DNA from: DASZZX01 sp036260415
GTDB lineage: Bacteria; Actinomycetota; Nitriliruptoria; Nitriliruptorales; JAHWKO01
Assembly: GCA_036260415.1 (NCBI GenBank)
Contig: DASZZX010000044.1
Coordinates: 1-26,188, forward strand
Length of the DNA stretch: 26,188 bases
Direction: 5' to 3'
This document shows positions 15,525 through 22,276 of this stretch, in pieces. Below the pieces are notes generated by a model. The model did no database searches, was not told the origin of the DNA, and saw nothing but the letters and a program-made list of their open reading frames with translations. Position numbers and translations under genes: made by a program. How positions within the stretch are numbered: the first letter of the stretch is position 1; each line of letters begins with the position of its first letter.

Positions 15525-16625
15525 TCAGTCGAACGGCCACACCCAGTGCAGGACACGGGTCAACCCGCGCACGAACCGCCGTCCCACCGACGGCGGTGGG
15601 TCACGGGGTAGGTCGGACACGGCCTGGGCGAGCGTGTCCCGCGGGGCGTCGGTGACGAGCGTGAACGTCAACCCGTGGCCAGACCACAGGTAGGTGCCGG
15701 GGTCGGTATCTGGCCACCGCAGGACGGGGAGCTCACCGAGACGATCGGGGCGCGCACCGCTCGTGGCGACCGCCCCGATGTCGAGCCGCCCGTGCTGCTG
15801 GTACAGCGACAGGCTGTACAGCCCGTCGCTGTACAGCAGGTGGACCGACGACCCGTCGCCCTGCCCCACCGCGGAGGCGTCGACCAGCGCGAAGCCGCCG
15901 GGGAGGTCGTCGGGGAGCACCCAGCCGAGTTCCTCGAGGATCCCCAGGCTCCGTGTCGACATCGCGGCATGGGGTGAGCGCCGCTCCTCCTCCCAGACCC
16001 CCACGTCGGGCACGGCGTGCTGCGGCGACAGGTCGAGGGAGGTGAACGCCGTGAGCCGCACGGGGCGGCCGCGGCCGTCGAAGGTCTCGCGGCGGACGAT
16101 CAGCCCGGAGCGGCGATCCACGTAGAGCCGTTCGCGGACGTGGTGGCTGCCGCGCTGGCGCACCACCACCGTCACCGCCTCACGCCCGGCGACCTCCTCG
16201 TCACCCGCCAGGCGGACGTCGTACTTGCGGCTCAGCCGCTCGACCGAGAAGCCGGTGCGCTCCACGCTGCCGATGCGCAACCGCGTGCCGGTCTGCTCGT
16301 TGCCGTAGAACGTCTCGCCGTCGGCGCTGCGGAGCATCCAGTCGCGGGTGCGGTCCGTCAGGAGCGACCCGTCCCGATCCTGCACCACCTGCAACTCGCC
16401 GATCGTGGGTCCCTCCCGCTCGAACGACACGACCACGAGCCGCCCTTCGAAGACACGTTGGCGGCCGGCGTCGACCGCCCGTTCCAGCAGCTCGCGCCAG
16501 CGCCCGTCCTCGGGGGCGGAGGTGCTCGCCTCAGAGGCCGTGACGGGCGGGGCCAGCGCCAGCACGGTGACGAAGCACAGCGTCGAGGTCGCGACGCACA
16601 GAACGGCGGTGGCACCGCGCGACAC
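15525..16625 (-). CDS. RseB/MucB-like sigma-E regulatory protein
   Basis: The 366-aa product has a signal peptide (ATAVLCVATSTLCFVTVLAL), then a LolA/RseB-like domain (residues about 45-230: AVDAGRQRVFEGRLVVVSFE, VVQDRDGSLL, YVDRRSGLIVRRETFDGRG) and a C-terminal RseB domain (GWVLPDDLPGGFALVDA, VHLLYSDGLYSLSLYQQHG). In Proteobacteria RseB/MucB binds the anti-sigma factor outside the membrane and senses lipids or envelope damage. It starts 8 bp after the stop of the zinc anti-sigma gene, so the two are co-transcribed and probably interact. The mycobacterial sigE locus has no such gene between rseA and htrA. Confidence 0.8.
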   Translation of the reverse strand: MSRGATAVLCVATSTLCFVTVLALAPPVTASEASTSAPEDGRWRELLERAVDAGRQRVFEGRLVVVSFEREGPTIGELQVVQDRDGSLLTDRTRDWMLRSADGETFYGNEQTGTRLRIGSVERTGFSVERLSRKYDVRLAGDEEVAGREAVTVVVRQRGSHHVRERLYVDRRSGLIVRRETFDGRGRPVRLTAFTSLDLSPQHAVPDVGVWEEERRSPHAAMSTRSLGILEELGWVLPDDLPGGFALVDASAVGQGDGSSVHLLYSDGLYSLSLYQQHGRLDIGAVATSGARPDRLGELPVLRWPDTDPGTYLWSGHGLTFTLVTDAPRDTLAQAVSDLPRDPPPSVGRRFVRGLTRVLHWVWPFD

Positions 16626-16633
16626 GGTGTCGG

Positions 16634-17089
16634 TCAGCGGGACAGGTGGAAGGGATGGACGATCGGGCCGCCGTCGAGACGGGCCACGTGGTCGACGACG
16701 AACACGTCGACGGGAGGCGCGATCGTGCCCGGCTCATCGTTGCCGACCAGGAAGGCCGCGACGCCGATCAGCCCGGCGGACACCACCGCGACAGAGACGA
16801 TCCGCCGCCTCGTGCGGGCCCGGGGTACCCCCGCCGGCGGCTCCGCGAGCACCTGCGTGTACAGCTCGCTCGGCGGCACGACGGATGGCAGGCCACGCAG
16901 CGCCTGCCGGGCCGCGCGGATGGCGTCGAGCTCCTGCAGGCACCGGCTGCAGTCGGCCAGGTGGCGTGTCACCTCCAGAGCCTCGTCGACGTCGAGCTCG
17001 TCGTCCAGCAACGCCGACAGGCGGACGTCCTCGTGCCGCCCCCGGGAGGGCCACAGCGAGCGCCACCGTGCCCGGAAGCGGTCAACCAT
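16634..17089 (-). CDS. rseA: Zinc-binding anti-sigma factor (RseA-like)
   Basis: The 151-aa protein has a cytoplasmic anti-sigma domain with the ZAS motif H43-x3-C47-x2-C50 (HLADCSRC) in the helix after LSALLDDELD. A membrane helix (IVSVAVVSAGLIGVAAFLVG) follows at about residues 100-120, and then a short external tail ending in PFHLSR. It would hold the ECF sigma factor inactive at the membrane. Its ATG (17089) lies inside the 3' end of the sigma gene (8-bp overlap), so synthesis is coupled and stoichiometric. The external tail and the RseB-like gene immediately behind suggest that the signal is read outside the cell. Confidence 0.88.
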   Translation of the reverse strand: MVDRFRARWRSLWPSRGRHEDVRLSALLDDELDVDEALEVTRHLADCSRCLQELDAIRAARQALRGLPSVVPPSELYTQVLAEPPAGVPRARTRRRIVSVAVVSAGLIGVAAFLVGNDEPGTIAPPVDVFVVDHVARLDGGPIVHPFHLSR

Positions 17090-17711
17090 CGCCGGCCTCG
17101 TCGCCCTGCGCCGCGGCGGCGGCCGCCTCCAGCCGAGCACGCAGCAGCTTGCGGCCACGGTGGATGCGGGAACGGACCGTGCCGAGCGGCCAGCCCGTCG
17201 CCCTTGCGATCTCCTCGTAGGTGAGACCCTGCACGTCGCACAGCACCACGGCGGTACGGAAGTCCGGCGGCAGCTGCGTGAGTGCCTGCTCGATGTCGCC
17301 GCGCAGCAGCCCCTGTTCCAGACGCTGTTCCGGACCGGGCCCGCGGTCCTCGGGTTGGCGCCACTCCTCTTCTGGCAGCGGTTCGAGCAGCACCCGCTTG
17401 CGGCGGCGTACGCGGTCGAGGAAGAGGTTCTTGGTGACCCGGTACAGCCAGCCCTCGAAGGTGCCGGGCGCGTACTTGTCCAGATTGCGGTAGACGCGCA
17501 CGAACACGTCCTGGGTCAGGTCCTTGGCCTCCTCCGGGTCGCCGGTCAGCCGGTAGGCGATCGTGTAGATCTTCCTGCCGTACTTGGTGGCCACCTCGTC
17601 CCAGGTGGGAACCGGATCCTTGTCCGGCAGAACCGGCTCGTCCGACCCCGGTCGCTCGTGTCCTGCCGCGGAGCCGGGGTCGCCGACGGCCCGGAACGGG
17701 TCAGTGAACAC
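17082..17711 (-). CDS. sigE: ECF sigma factor (SigE-like)
   Basis: From GTG 17711, with GAGAGG 6 nt upstream, the product is 209 aa. Region 2 is clear (IYTIAYRLTGDPEEAKDLTQ, then DVFVRVYRNLDKYAPGTFEG and WLYRVTKNLFLDRVRRRKR). After an acidic linker comes region 4 (QALTQLPPDFRTAVVLCDVQ, then GLTYEEIARATGWPLGTVRS and RIHRGRKLLR). The frame stays open upstream to 18053, but that part is antisense to the methyltransferase gene and lacks sigma-like sequence. The order sigma / anti-sigma / htrA / tatB with a divergent O-methyltransferase is that of mycobacterial sigE, which governs envelope and surface stress. Confidence 0.88.
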   Translation of the reverse strand: MFTDPFRAVGDPGSAAGHERPGSDEPVLPDKDPVPTWDEVATKYGRKIYTIAYRLTGDPEEAKDLTQDVFVRVYRNLDKYAPGTFEGWLYRVTKNLFLDRVRRRKRVLLEPLPEEEWRQPEDRGPGPEQRLEQGLLRGDIEQALTQLPPDFRTAVVLCDVQGLTYEEIARATGWPLGTVRSRIHRGRKLLRARLEAAAAAAQGDEAGDG

Positions 17712-17798
17712 CGTGGCCCTCTCGGACGGCGACGGCGAGACGTCCAGGGTACCGCTGGGCACGCCTGGCCTTCCTCGGGACGGTCCGACGGCTGTCGC

Positions 17799-17825
17799 AA
17801 CGTTCTGGCGGGCCGCCGGGTTCCC
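17799..17825 (-). promoter_or_regulatory. Putative ECF-sigma promoter upstream of sigE-like gene
   Basis: On the minus strand GGGAACC (17825-17819) is followed after a 17-bp gap by CGTT (17802-17799). This fits the GGAAC-N16/17-CGTT pattern used by many actinobacterial ECF sigma factors. It lies about 90 bp upstream of the sigma gene's GTG and points at it, so positive autoregulation is likely. The motif is short and was judged by eye. Confidence 0.5.
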
Positions 17826-17883
17826 TCCCGGCGGCGACGATGCGAGGTTGGTAGCGTCTGCCAGTCTGACGAGCGAGGCAGCT

Positions 17884-18603
17884 GTGGAGCGACGCGCCAG
17901 CCTTCCGGGAGCCGACGAGCTGTTCCGTACGACGGCGCGACAGCCCAGCCGCGAGCTGACACCCGACCCCGATCCGCGCGGGGGTGCACCGGACGTCGAC
18001 CAGCTGGCCTTGGCGCAGCTTGTCGAGATGGCGGCGGCGGAGGACGCGGCCATGTCGGCGGTGCGGGGCCGTGCCGGGTACGACGCCGGCCTGCCCTCCC
18101 CGGCGGTCGGGACGCTGCTGGCCTGGGTGGCGGGGCTGCTCGACGCACGGGCGGTCGTCGAACTGGGCAGCGCTGCCGGCTACACGGCCCTGTGGCTGCT
18201 GCGCGGCATGAGCCCGAGAGGGGTCTTGACGAGCATCGAACCCGACGCACCGGCGCAGGGTCTGGCGGTTCGAGCTTTCAGCGAAGCGGGGGTCAACCAC
18301 CGCGTCCGGGCGATCGCCGGCGACCCACTGGAGGTGCTGCCGCGGCTGTCCGACCATGGCTACGACCTGCTGCTCGTCCAGCGCATCGGCGCGGACCACG
18401 CGCGTGTGAAGGAGCACGCCAAGCGCCTGCTGCGACCTGGGGGCGTGCTGGTCGCGCTCGACGTGGCGGCGGGTCTGGGGGCCGAGCTGCGTGGACGGCG
18501 CAACTTCGTGCAGGCACTGATCGACGACGATGCGGCGGAGGTCGGCGTGCTGCCGCTCGATGGCGGCGTCGTGCTGGCGCGGTTCGGCGCGTCGACGCCG
18601 TGA
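17884..18603 (+). CDS. SAM-dependent O-methyltransferase
   Basis: The 239-aa product has a Rossmann methyltransferase fold. Motif I is AVVELGSAAGYTALWLLRGM (SAM-binding Gly-rich loop), followed by GVLTSIEPDAPAQGLAVRAF (acidic residue for the ribose), a DLLLVQ strand, and LLRPGGVLVALDVAAG. This matches the family of Rv1220c, which lies divergent to sigE in Mycobacterium. The substrate is unknown. Unusually, the acidic residue expected after the DLL(L/F)V(D) strand, a metal ligand in catechol-type enzymes, is Gln here (LVQRIGADH). The GTG at 17884 is chosen because it lies beyond the sigE promoter; the frame is open further upstream into the sigma gene's 5' end. Confidence 0.83.
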   Translation: MERRASLPGADELFRTTARQPSRELTPDPDPRGGAPDVDQLALAQLVEMAAAEDAAMSAVRGRAGYDAGLPSPAVGTLLAWVAGLLDARAVVELGSAAGYTALWLLRGMSPRGVLTSIEPDAPAQGLAVRAFSEAGVNHRVRAIAGDPLEVLPRLSDHGYDLLLVQRIGADHARVKEHAKRLLRPGGVLVALDVAAGLGAELRGRRNFVQALIDDDAAEVGVLPLDGGVVLARFGASTP

Positions 18604-18630
18604 GATGGCACGTCGCCGCACCTGCGAGGC

Positions 18631-19461
18631 TCAGAAGAAGCGCACCTTCGCAGCGAACTCGGCCGCCGGGGCGAGGATGACGGCCAGGTAGAACATCCCG
18701 GTGGATGCCTGGATCGACCGCCCTCCCTCTCTGGCGAGCTTCACGTTGAAAGCCGCGATCAGCGCCACGAGTGCCACCAGCCCGGTGCCCATCACGATGG
18801 TGAAGCTCCCGATGGAGAGGATGGGTGAGTACGGGAGACGGCAGATCGCCAGCTCCCGACCGGCGAGACCGGCGCACGGGGGTGGGTTGGCGGCCGACAG
18901 GGCGACCGCACCGAACCCGGCTGCCACCGCCGCCACGTTCACCCACGCCATCCAGACCATGTAGCGGTTGGAGAGGCGCCGTTCGACCAGGTACCAGTGG
19001 CCCAGCACGAGACCGTCCCACACGGCCCCCAGGAAGAACGCACCGAGCGCCAGCTCGGCGAGTCCGCTCACCGCTCCGCCCCCGGCGCCGGCTGCGACCG
19101 CGCGCAGCTGTGCGAGCGGCACGAACGTCCCCACGCCCGCCACCACGCCGGTTAGGCCGAGCACACGTGCGGCGGTCCCGTCACTGCGGGCCGCGACCCC
19201 GACCGCGAGCAGCGTCAGGATCGCGGTCGCGAGCAGCCCGCGCGATGCCCACGCCGCGGCCGGTCCCCCACCGTGGCCGGCGGCCAGCGGTGCCCGCATC
19301 GCCCCCCAGGCTCCGAGCGCGACCAACCCCAGGGTGGAACCCAGCAGGATGACGTAGCCGCGACGCACCGCACCCCACGTGGGTGCCAGCCACAGCAGCG
19401 CCAGACCCCCCACGGCGGTCTCCAACAGCACAACGCCGAGGACGGCGGACGGTGCGTCCAA
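18631..19461 (-). CDS. Polytopic membrane protein of unknown function
   Basis: I place the start at TTG 19461, which has GGGAG 6 nt upstream. An ATG at 19539 would add 26 residues but overlaps the start codon of the divergent thioesterase gene. The 276-aa product has about eight hydrophobic segments: AVLGVVLLETAVGGLALLWL, GYVILLGSTLGLVALGAW, GLLATAILTLLAVGVAA, VLGLTGVVAGVGTFVPLAQL, ELALGAFFLGAVWDGLVLGH, WMAWVNVAAVAAGFGAVALS, IVMGTGLVALVALIAAF and MFYLAVILAPAAEFAAKV. A conserved-looking loop, LGHWYLVERRLSNRYMVWM, lies between helices; 'LGHWYLV' appears in uncharacterised bacterial membrane proteins. One loop carries two cysteines (PPPCAGLAGRELAICRLPY). No function is assigned. Confidence 0.75.
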   Translation of the reverse strand: MDAPSAVLGVVLLETAVGGLALLWLAPTWGAVRRGYVILLGSTLGLVALGAWGAMRAPLAAGHGGGPAAAWASRGLLATAILTLLAVGVAARSDGTAARVLGLTGVVAGVGTFVPLAQLRAVAAGAGGGAVSGLAELALGAFFLGAVWDGLVLGHWYLVERRLSNRYMVWMAWVNVAAVAAGFGAVALSAANPPPCAGLAGRELAICRLPYSPILSIGSFTIVMGTGLVALVALIAAFNVKLAREGGRSIQASTGMFYLAVILAPAAEFAAKVRFF

Positions 19462-19537
19462 CGTCGACTCCCGAACGGGGGTGGCGGAGACGGACCGAGA
19501 GTAGCCTCGAGGCAGCGAAGCGATCACGAGGCCCACC

Positions 19538-19939
19538 ATGGGGACGTGCGATCCCGGACTGCGTGCGCAGAGCACGTTCACGGTGACCGACCGCCACACC
19601 GCGGTCGCCATGGGGTCAGGCGACGTGCCGGTCCTGGCCACCCCCGCCCTCCTGGCGCTCGCCGAGCGGGCCTGCGTCCAGGCGGTCGCCCACGACCTCC
19701 CCGACGGGCTGACGAGCGTCGGGGCGTACGCCGAGGTCGAGCACAACAGGCCGAGCCCGGTGGGGTCCACCGTCACGCTGGAGGCCACCCTGATCGGCCA
19801 CCACGGGCGCCGTCTGGAGTTCAACGTGATCTTCCGCCAGGACGACGAGGTGGTGGGCCGGGTCCGTCACCGGCGCGTGCTCGTTGATCCCAAGCGGTTC
19901 ATGGATCAGCTTCCCCCCCAACACGCCGAGGCCTCGTGA
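19538..19939 (+). CDS. Hotdog-fold thioesterase, FlK (fluoroacetyl-CoA thioesterase)-like
   Basis: The 133-aa protein has the FlK-type pattern: FTVTDRHTAVAMGSGDVPVL ATP near the N-terminus, the long helix ALLALAERACVQAV, then GAYAEVEHNRPSPVGSTVTL with the conserved His, a strand LEFNVIFRQDDEVVGRVRH and the closing strand RRVLVD. Members hydrolyse small acyl-CoA thioesters; fluoroacetyl-CoA specificity is known only for the Streptomyces cattleya enzyme, so the substrate here is open. The ATG at 19538 has GAGG 6 nt upstream. It is divergent from the membrane protein. Confidence 0.8.
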   Translation: MGTCDPGLRAQSTFTVTDRHTAVAMGSGDVPVLATPALLALAERACVQAVAHDLPDGLTSVGAYAEVEHNRPSPVGSTVTLEATLIGHHGRRLEFNVIFRQDDEVVGRVRHRRVLVDPKRFMDQLPPQHAEAS

Positions 19940-20053
19940 CCCGGTCGCGTCCACGCGACCGGACGTCGCCCACGCCTAGCGTCGCCGGGACCGGGCCGGT
20001 CCGTGCCCCTGCGCGGCGGTCGTGCCGGGTCCATGAGGCGGACTCACGGCACG

Positions 20054-20552
20054 TCACGCGGGACGCCCGCCGATGATCGCGACGAGCCCTTGGGGCAGCC
20101 GCTCGTCGCCGAAACCCGGCTGGACGCTCGCATCCACGCGGACGAACGTCGTGATCAGGCGCACGTACCTGCTGGGGCTGGGCGCGGAGAACTCGGTGAT
20201 GATCGCCCAGTCGTCGCCGACCTTGCCGAGCGGCGGCTGACCGCGGCGGACCTCTGCCCACCGCAGGTCGCACAGATCCATGGCCAGGACCCCTCCAGGA
20301 CGTAGAGCCTCGGCGGGAGCGACCAGTGCCCGCTCGATCGCGGCCTCGTCCGGGAGCTAGTTCGGCGCGTGACCGACCGAGACGACGGCGTCCACGGGGG
20401 GGAGCGGATCGTCCGGCAGGGTCAGCCGGTGGATCCCTTCGGCCTCAGGGACCATCTGGCGGGCGAGTTCGAGCATGGCAGGCGACGCATCCGTCGCGGT
20501 CACCCGGTGTCCGGCGTCGACCAGGTGCCGCGTCAGCCGCCCGCTAGCGGCC
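20054..20552 (-). pseudogene. Class I SAM methyltransferase, 5'-truncated with in-frame stop
   Basis: The minus strand reads GRLTRHLVDAGHRVTATDAS PAMLELARQM, then VDAVVSVGHAPN, a TAG stop at about 20360, and then LPDEAAIERALVAPAEALRP GGVLAMDLCDL, and ends GLVAIIGGRPA. This is a standard methyltransferase from just after motif I to the C-terminus. The stop replaces a residue usually Tyr (N-Y-L-P). The N-terminal strand with the GCGTG core is missing and the sequence begins exactly at the duplicated glycosylase 3' end. It is non-functional as read. Confidence 0.7.
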
Positions 20553-20638
20553 CGAACTCGCCAGGATCTGCTTCGCTCGGTCGACGACGGCGTCGAGCAT
20601 CTCCTGCGTGAGCCGCCCCGTGAAGGTGTTCTGCTGGC
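20544..20638 (-). repeat. Copy A of duplicated udg 3' end (att-like direct repeat)
   Basis: This 95-bp stretch matches 22182-22276 at about 85 of 95 positions by hand alignment. It encodes, on the minus strand, the last residues of the glycosylase (QQNTFTGRLTQEMLDAVVDR, then AKQILASSGR and stop) without the rest of the gene. It lies in the same orientation as the intact copy, 1,638 bp away. It is best explained as the displaced 3' end left when an element integrated at the end of the glycosylase gene. Confidence 0.75.
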
Positions 20639-20713
20639 GAACAGGTTCTTCCGGCGTGGATCGGCAGTGAGCGGGAGGTAGCGGTCGGATCCTGCGTCTT
20701 GTCGCTACGCCAG

Positions 20714-20733
20714 TCAGCCATGTCGTCAGCCAA
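20714..20733 (+). repeat. Short repeat TCAGCCATGTCGTCAGCCAA, copy 1
   Basis: It is identical to 22086-22105 except for one base, in the same orientation, and the following 45-50 bp are also similar. It contains GTCAGCCA twice. It lies on the island side of the 20544 repeat. Confidence 0.6.
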
Positions 20734-20802
20734 CGAGGTGGCTTCCGGCGGCCGGGAACGGACGCCGGTGGACGGCCATGTGAGCCGGGACGCCCGTTGT
20801 CC

Positions 20803-20813
20803 ACAGGACCTGT
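20803..20813. promoter_or_regulatory. Palindrome ACAGGACCTGT upstream of hicA (possible operator)
   Basis: A perfect 5+1+5 palindrome lies 48 bp before the hicA ATG. HicB-type antitoxins usually autorepress from a dyad upstream of hicA, so this is a candidate, but short palindromes arise by chance in such DNA. Confidence 0.3.
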
Positions 20814-20860
20814 AAATGGCGCTAGACGGGCGGTTGTCAATCGCGTAGACGTATGGAACC

Positions 20861-21061
20861 ATGACCGCACGTGAACTCCGCCGACAACTCCGCAGATCCG
20901 GGTGCGTCGAGGTCCGCCAGAGCGGCTCGCACCTCATCGTGCGGTGCGCCGACTGTCAGACCGTCGTCCCGATCCACGGCGGTGACATCCCGCGTGGGAC
21001 GCTGCGGAACATCGCCCGCCACCTGCAGCCGTGCTTGGGCAACCGGGAGTGGATGCCATGA
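20861..21061 (+). CDS. hicA: HicA-type mRNA interferase toxin
   Basis: The 66-aa protein has the HicA double-stranded RNA-binding-like fold: helix MTARELRRQLRRSGC, then VEVRQSGSHLIVRCADCQTV with catalytic H24 in the G-S-H motif, then VPIHGGDIPRGTLRNIARHL. HicA toxins cleave mRNA and arrest growth until neutralised by HicB. The gene overlaps the antitoxin by 4 bp (ATGA at 21058-21061), the usual coupled order. Two extra cysteines (C37, C40 in CADC) are not typical. The pair lies inside a small island. Confidence 0.85.
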   Translation: MTARELRRQLRRSGCVEVRQSGSHLIVRCADCQTVVPIHGGDIPRGTLRNIARHLQPCLGNREWMP

Positions 21062-21471
21062 GCGCTGATACCGCCGCCGCGGTCCACCGCTTCCGCGTCA
21101 CGCGTGACGAGGAGGACCCGCGCGTCTGGCTCGCCGAGTGGGTGGAGGACGACCGCGTCCACACCTTCGCGCGGTCGCTGGCCGAGCTCGAGGACCTGGC
21201 GGGTGACGCGCTCGCCCTCTGGCTGCACACCGACGCCGACGACGTTCAGGTCGAGCTCGATGTCGAGCTCCCGAAGACGCTGTCCCGCGAACTCACCCAG
21301 CTCCGCCGGCAGCGCGACGAGCTCGAGGCGCACCAGGCCTCGGTCCTCGACCGTCAACGTTCGCTCGCGGTCCGTCTCGTGGAAGCCGAGGGCATGACCT
21401 ACCGCGACGCGGCACGCCTCCTCGGCATCTCGCATCAGCGTGTCGCGCAGCTGGTCAAGCAGAGCGCCTGA
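21058..21471 (+). CDS. hicB: HicB-like antitoxin with C-terminal HTH
   Basis: The 137-aa protein starts with a HicB-like partial RNase H fold (HRFRVTRDEEDPRVWLAEWV, then ARSLAELEDLAGDALALWLH). A long coiled segment (LSRELTQLRRQRDELEAHQA) connects to a C-terminal helix-turn-helix, MTYRDAARLLGISHQRVAQL, that would bind the operator. It should neutralise HicA and repress the operon. The ATG overlaps the hicA stop. The DUF433 remnant begins 14 bp further on. Confidence 0.78.
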   Translation: MSADTAAAVHRFRVTRDEEDPRVWLAEWVEDDRVHTFARSLAELEDLAGDALALWLHTDADDVQVELDVELPKTLSRELTQLRRQRDELEAHQASVLDRQRSLAVRLVEAEGMTYRDAARLLGISHQRVAQLVKQSA

Positions 21472-21485
21472 CGGGAAGGACCGAC

Positions 21486-21685
21486 GTGACGTCGGAACGC
21501 ATCACCACCGAGCCTGAGGTCATGGGGGCGTTCCGTGCATCCGTGGGCTACGTGTCCCGGTGGCCACCGTCGTGGGGATGCCTGCTGACGGCATGCCCAT
21601 CGACGAGATCCTCGCGGAGTACCCGTACCTCGAGGAAAAGGACGTCTCGGCAGCGGTTCGGTACTCGCCGCCACCGTCTGCCTGA
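21486..21685 (+). pseudogene. DUF433 antitoxin gene, frameshifted, without its toxin
   Basis: The first frame from GTG 21486 (GGAAGGA upstream) gives MTSERITTEPEVMG. The next frame continues as GVPCIRGLRVPVATVVGMPA then DGMPIDEILAEYPYLEEKDV and SAAVRYSPPPSA and a stop. This is a complete DUF433 domain (E-V-x-G-G-x-P-C-I-R-G-x-R), an antitoxin family usually followed by a DUF5615 PIN-like toxin. One G seems lost from the G-run at 21534-21538. No toxin follows; the integrase remnant comes next. An assembly error in the homopolymer is possible. Confidence 0.75.
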
Positions 21686-21689
21686 TGGC

Positions 21690-22105
21690 GGTCACCGCTT
21701 CCGCGGAAGCGCGCGTCGAGCGTCTCGCGGATGAGCTGGGCGGACTCGTCGTCGCCCGGGAGCAGATGGCCGTACTGGTCGACGGTCGTCTGGATCGTGG
21801 CGTGGCCGGGCGTAGCGGCTCACGAGGAAGATCGGCACGCCGGACGTGAGCGGCGTCGACGCCCACGTGTGGCGCAGCGTGTACGGTGACGTGCCGTCGG
21901 GCAGGTCCAGCTGGTCCGACAGCCTCCGGAAGCGTCGCTGGACGTTGCGGATGAGCGAGTACGTGGCGCGCCGGGTGGGGAACAGCGCGTCGGTCTCGAC
22001 CCACTGGGACGCCGCGAGACGCTGCTCGGCGACGATGGCTCGGTGGCGGCGCAGCAACTCGACGAGCCGGTCGGGCATCGGGACCTCAGCCAAGTCGTCA
22101 GCCAA
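21690..22105 (-). pseudogene. Tyrosine recombinase/integrase, C-terminal remnant
   Basis: The minus strand reads VPMPDRLVELLRRHRAIVAE, then VETDALFPTRRATYSLI and LPDGTSPYTLRHTWAS TPL TSGVPIFLVSRYA; the frame then slips near 21805-21815 and continues GHATIQTTVDQYGHLLPGDD and LIRETLDARFRGSG. It contains the LRHT box with the catalytic Arg, the GHA-x-I-x-T-T segment and the active-site Tyr (QYGHLLPG), but in two frames. The N-terminal arm-binding and first catalytic Arg regions are missing. It is probably the integrase of the island, next to its attachment site. Confidence 0.75.
22086..22105 (+). repeat. Short repeat TCAGCCAAGTCGTCAGCCAA, copy 2
   Basis: This is the partner of 20714-20733 (one mismatch), lying on the island side of the glycosylase gene and overlapping the upstream edge of the integrase remnant. 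Confidence 0.6.
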
Positions 22106-22181
22106 GCGGGTGGTCCTCGGTGGTCGAGCGTGGACGTTGGTGGACGATCAGCGCGATCCGAGAAGTGCCGTAGAACGGCTC

Positions 22182-22276
22182 CTAGCGCCCCGAACTCGCC
22201 AGGATCTGATTCGCACGATCGAACACCGCGTCGAGCATCTCCTCCGTCAGCCGCCCCGTGAACGTGTTCTGCTGGC
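22182..22276 (-). repeat. Copy B of udg 3' end (att-like direct repeat), inside the intact gene
   Basis: This is the partner of 20544-20638 with about 10 mismatches in 95 bp. It is the functional 3' end of the glycosylase gene, and the integrase remnant lies about 80 bp beyond the stop. The layout is that expected for an attachment site at a gene's 3' end. Confidence 0.75.

Noticed and set aside
17712..18053. Longer N-terminus for the ECF sigma factor
   Set aside because: The added residues are antisense to the methyltransferase start region, not sigma-like, and the GTG at 17711 has its own ribosome-binding site.
16017..18680. 887-codon plus-strand frame across the anti-sigma, sigma and methyltransferase region
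   Set aside because: It is a shadow of three well-supported genes in other frames and has low-complexity composition.
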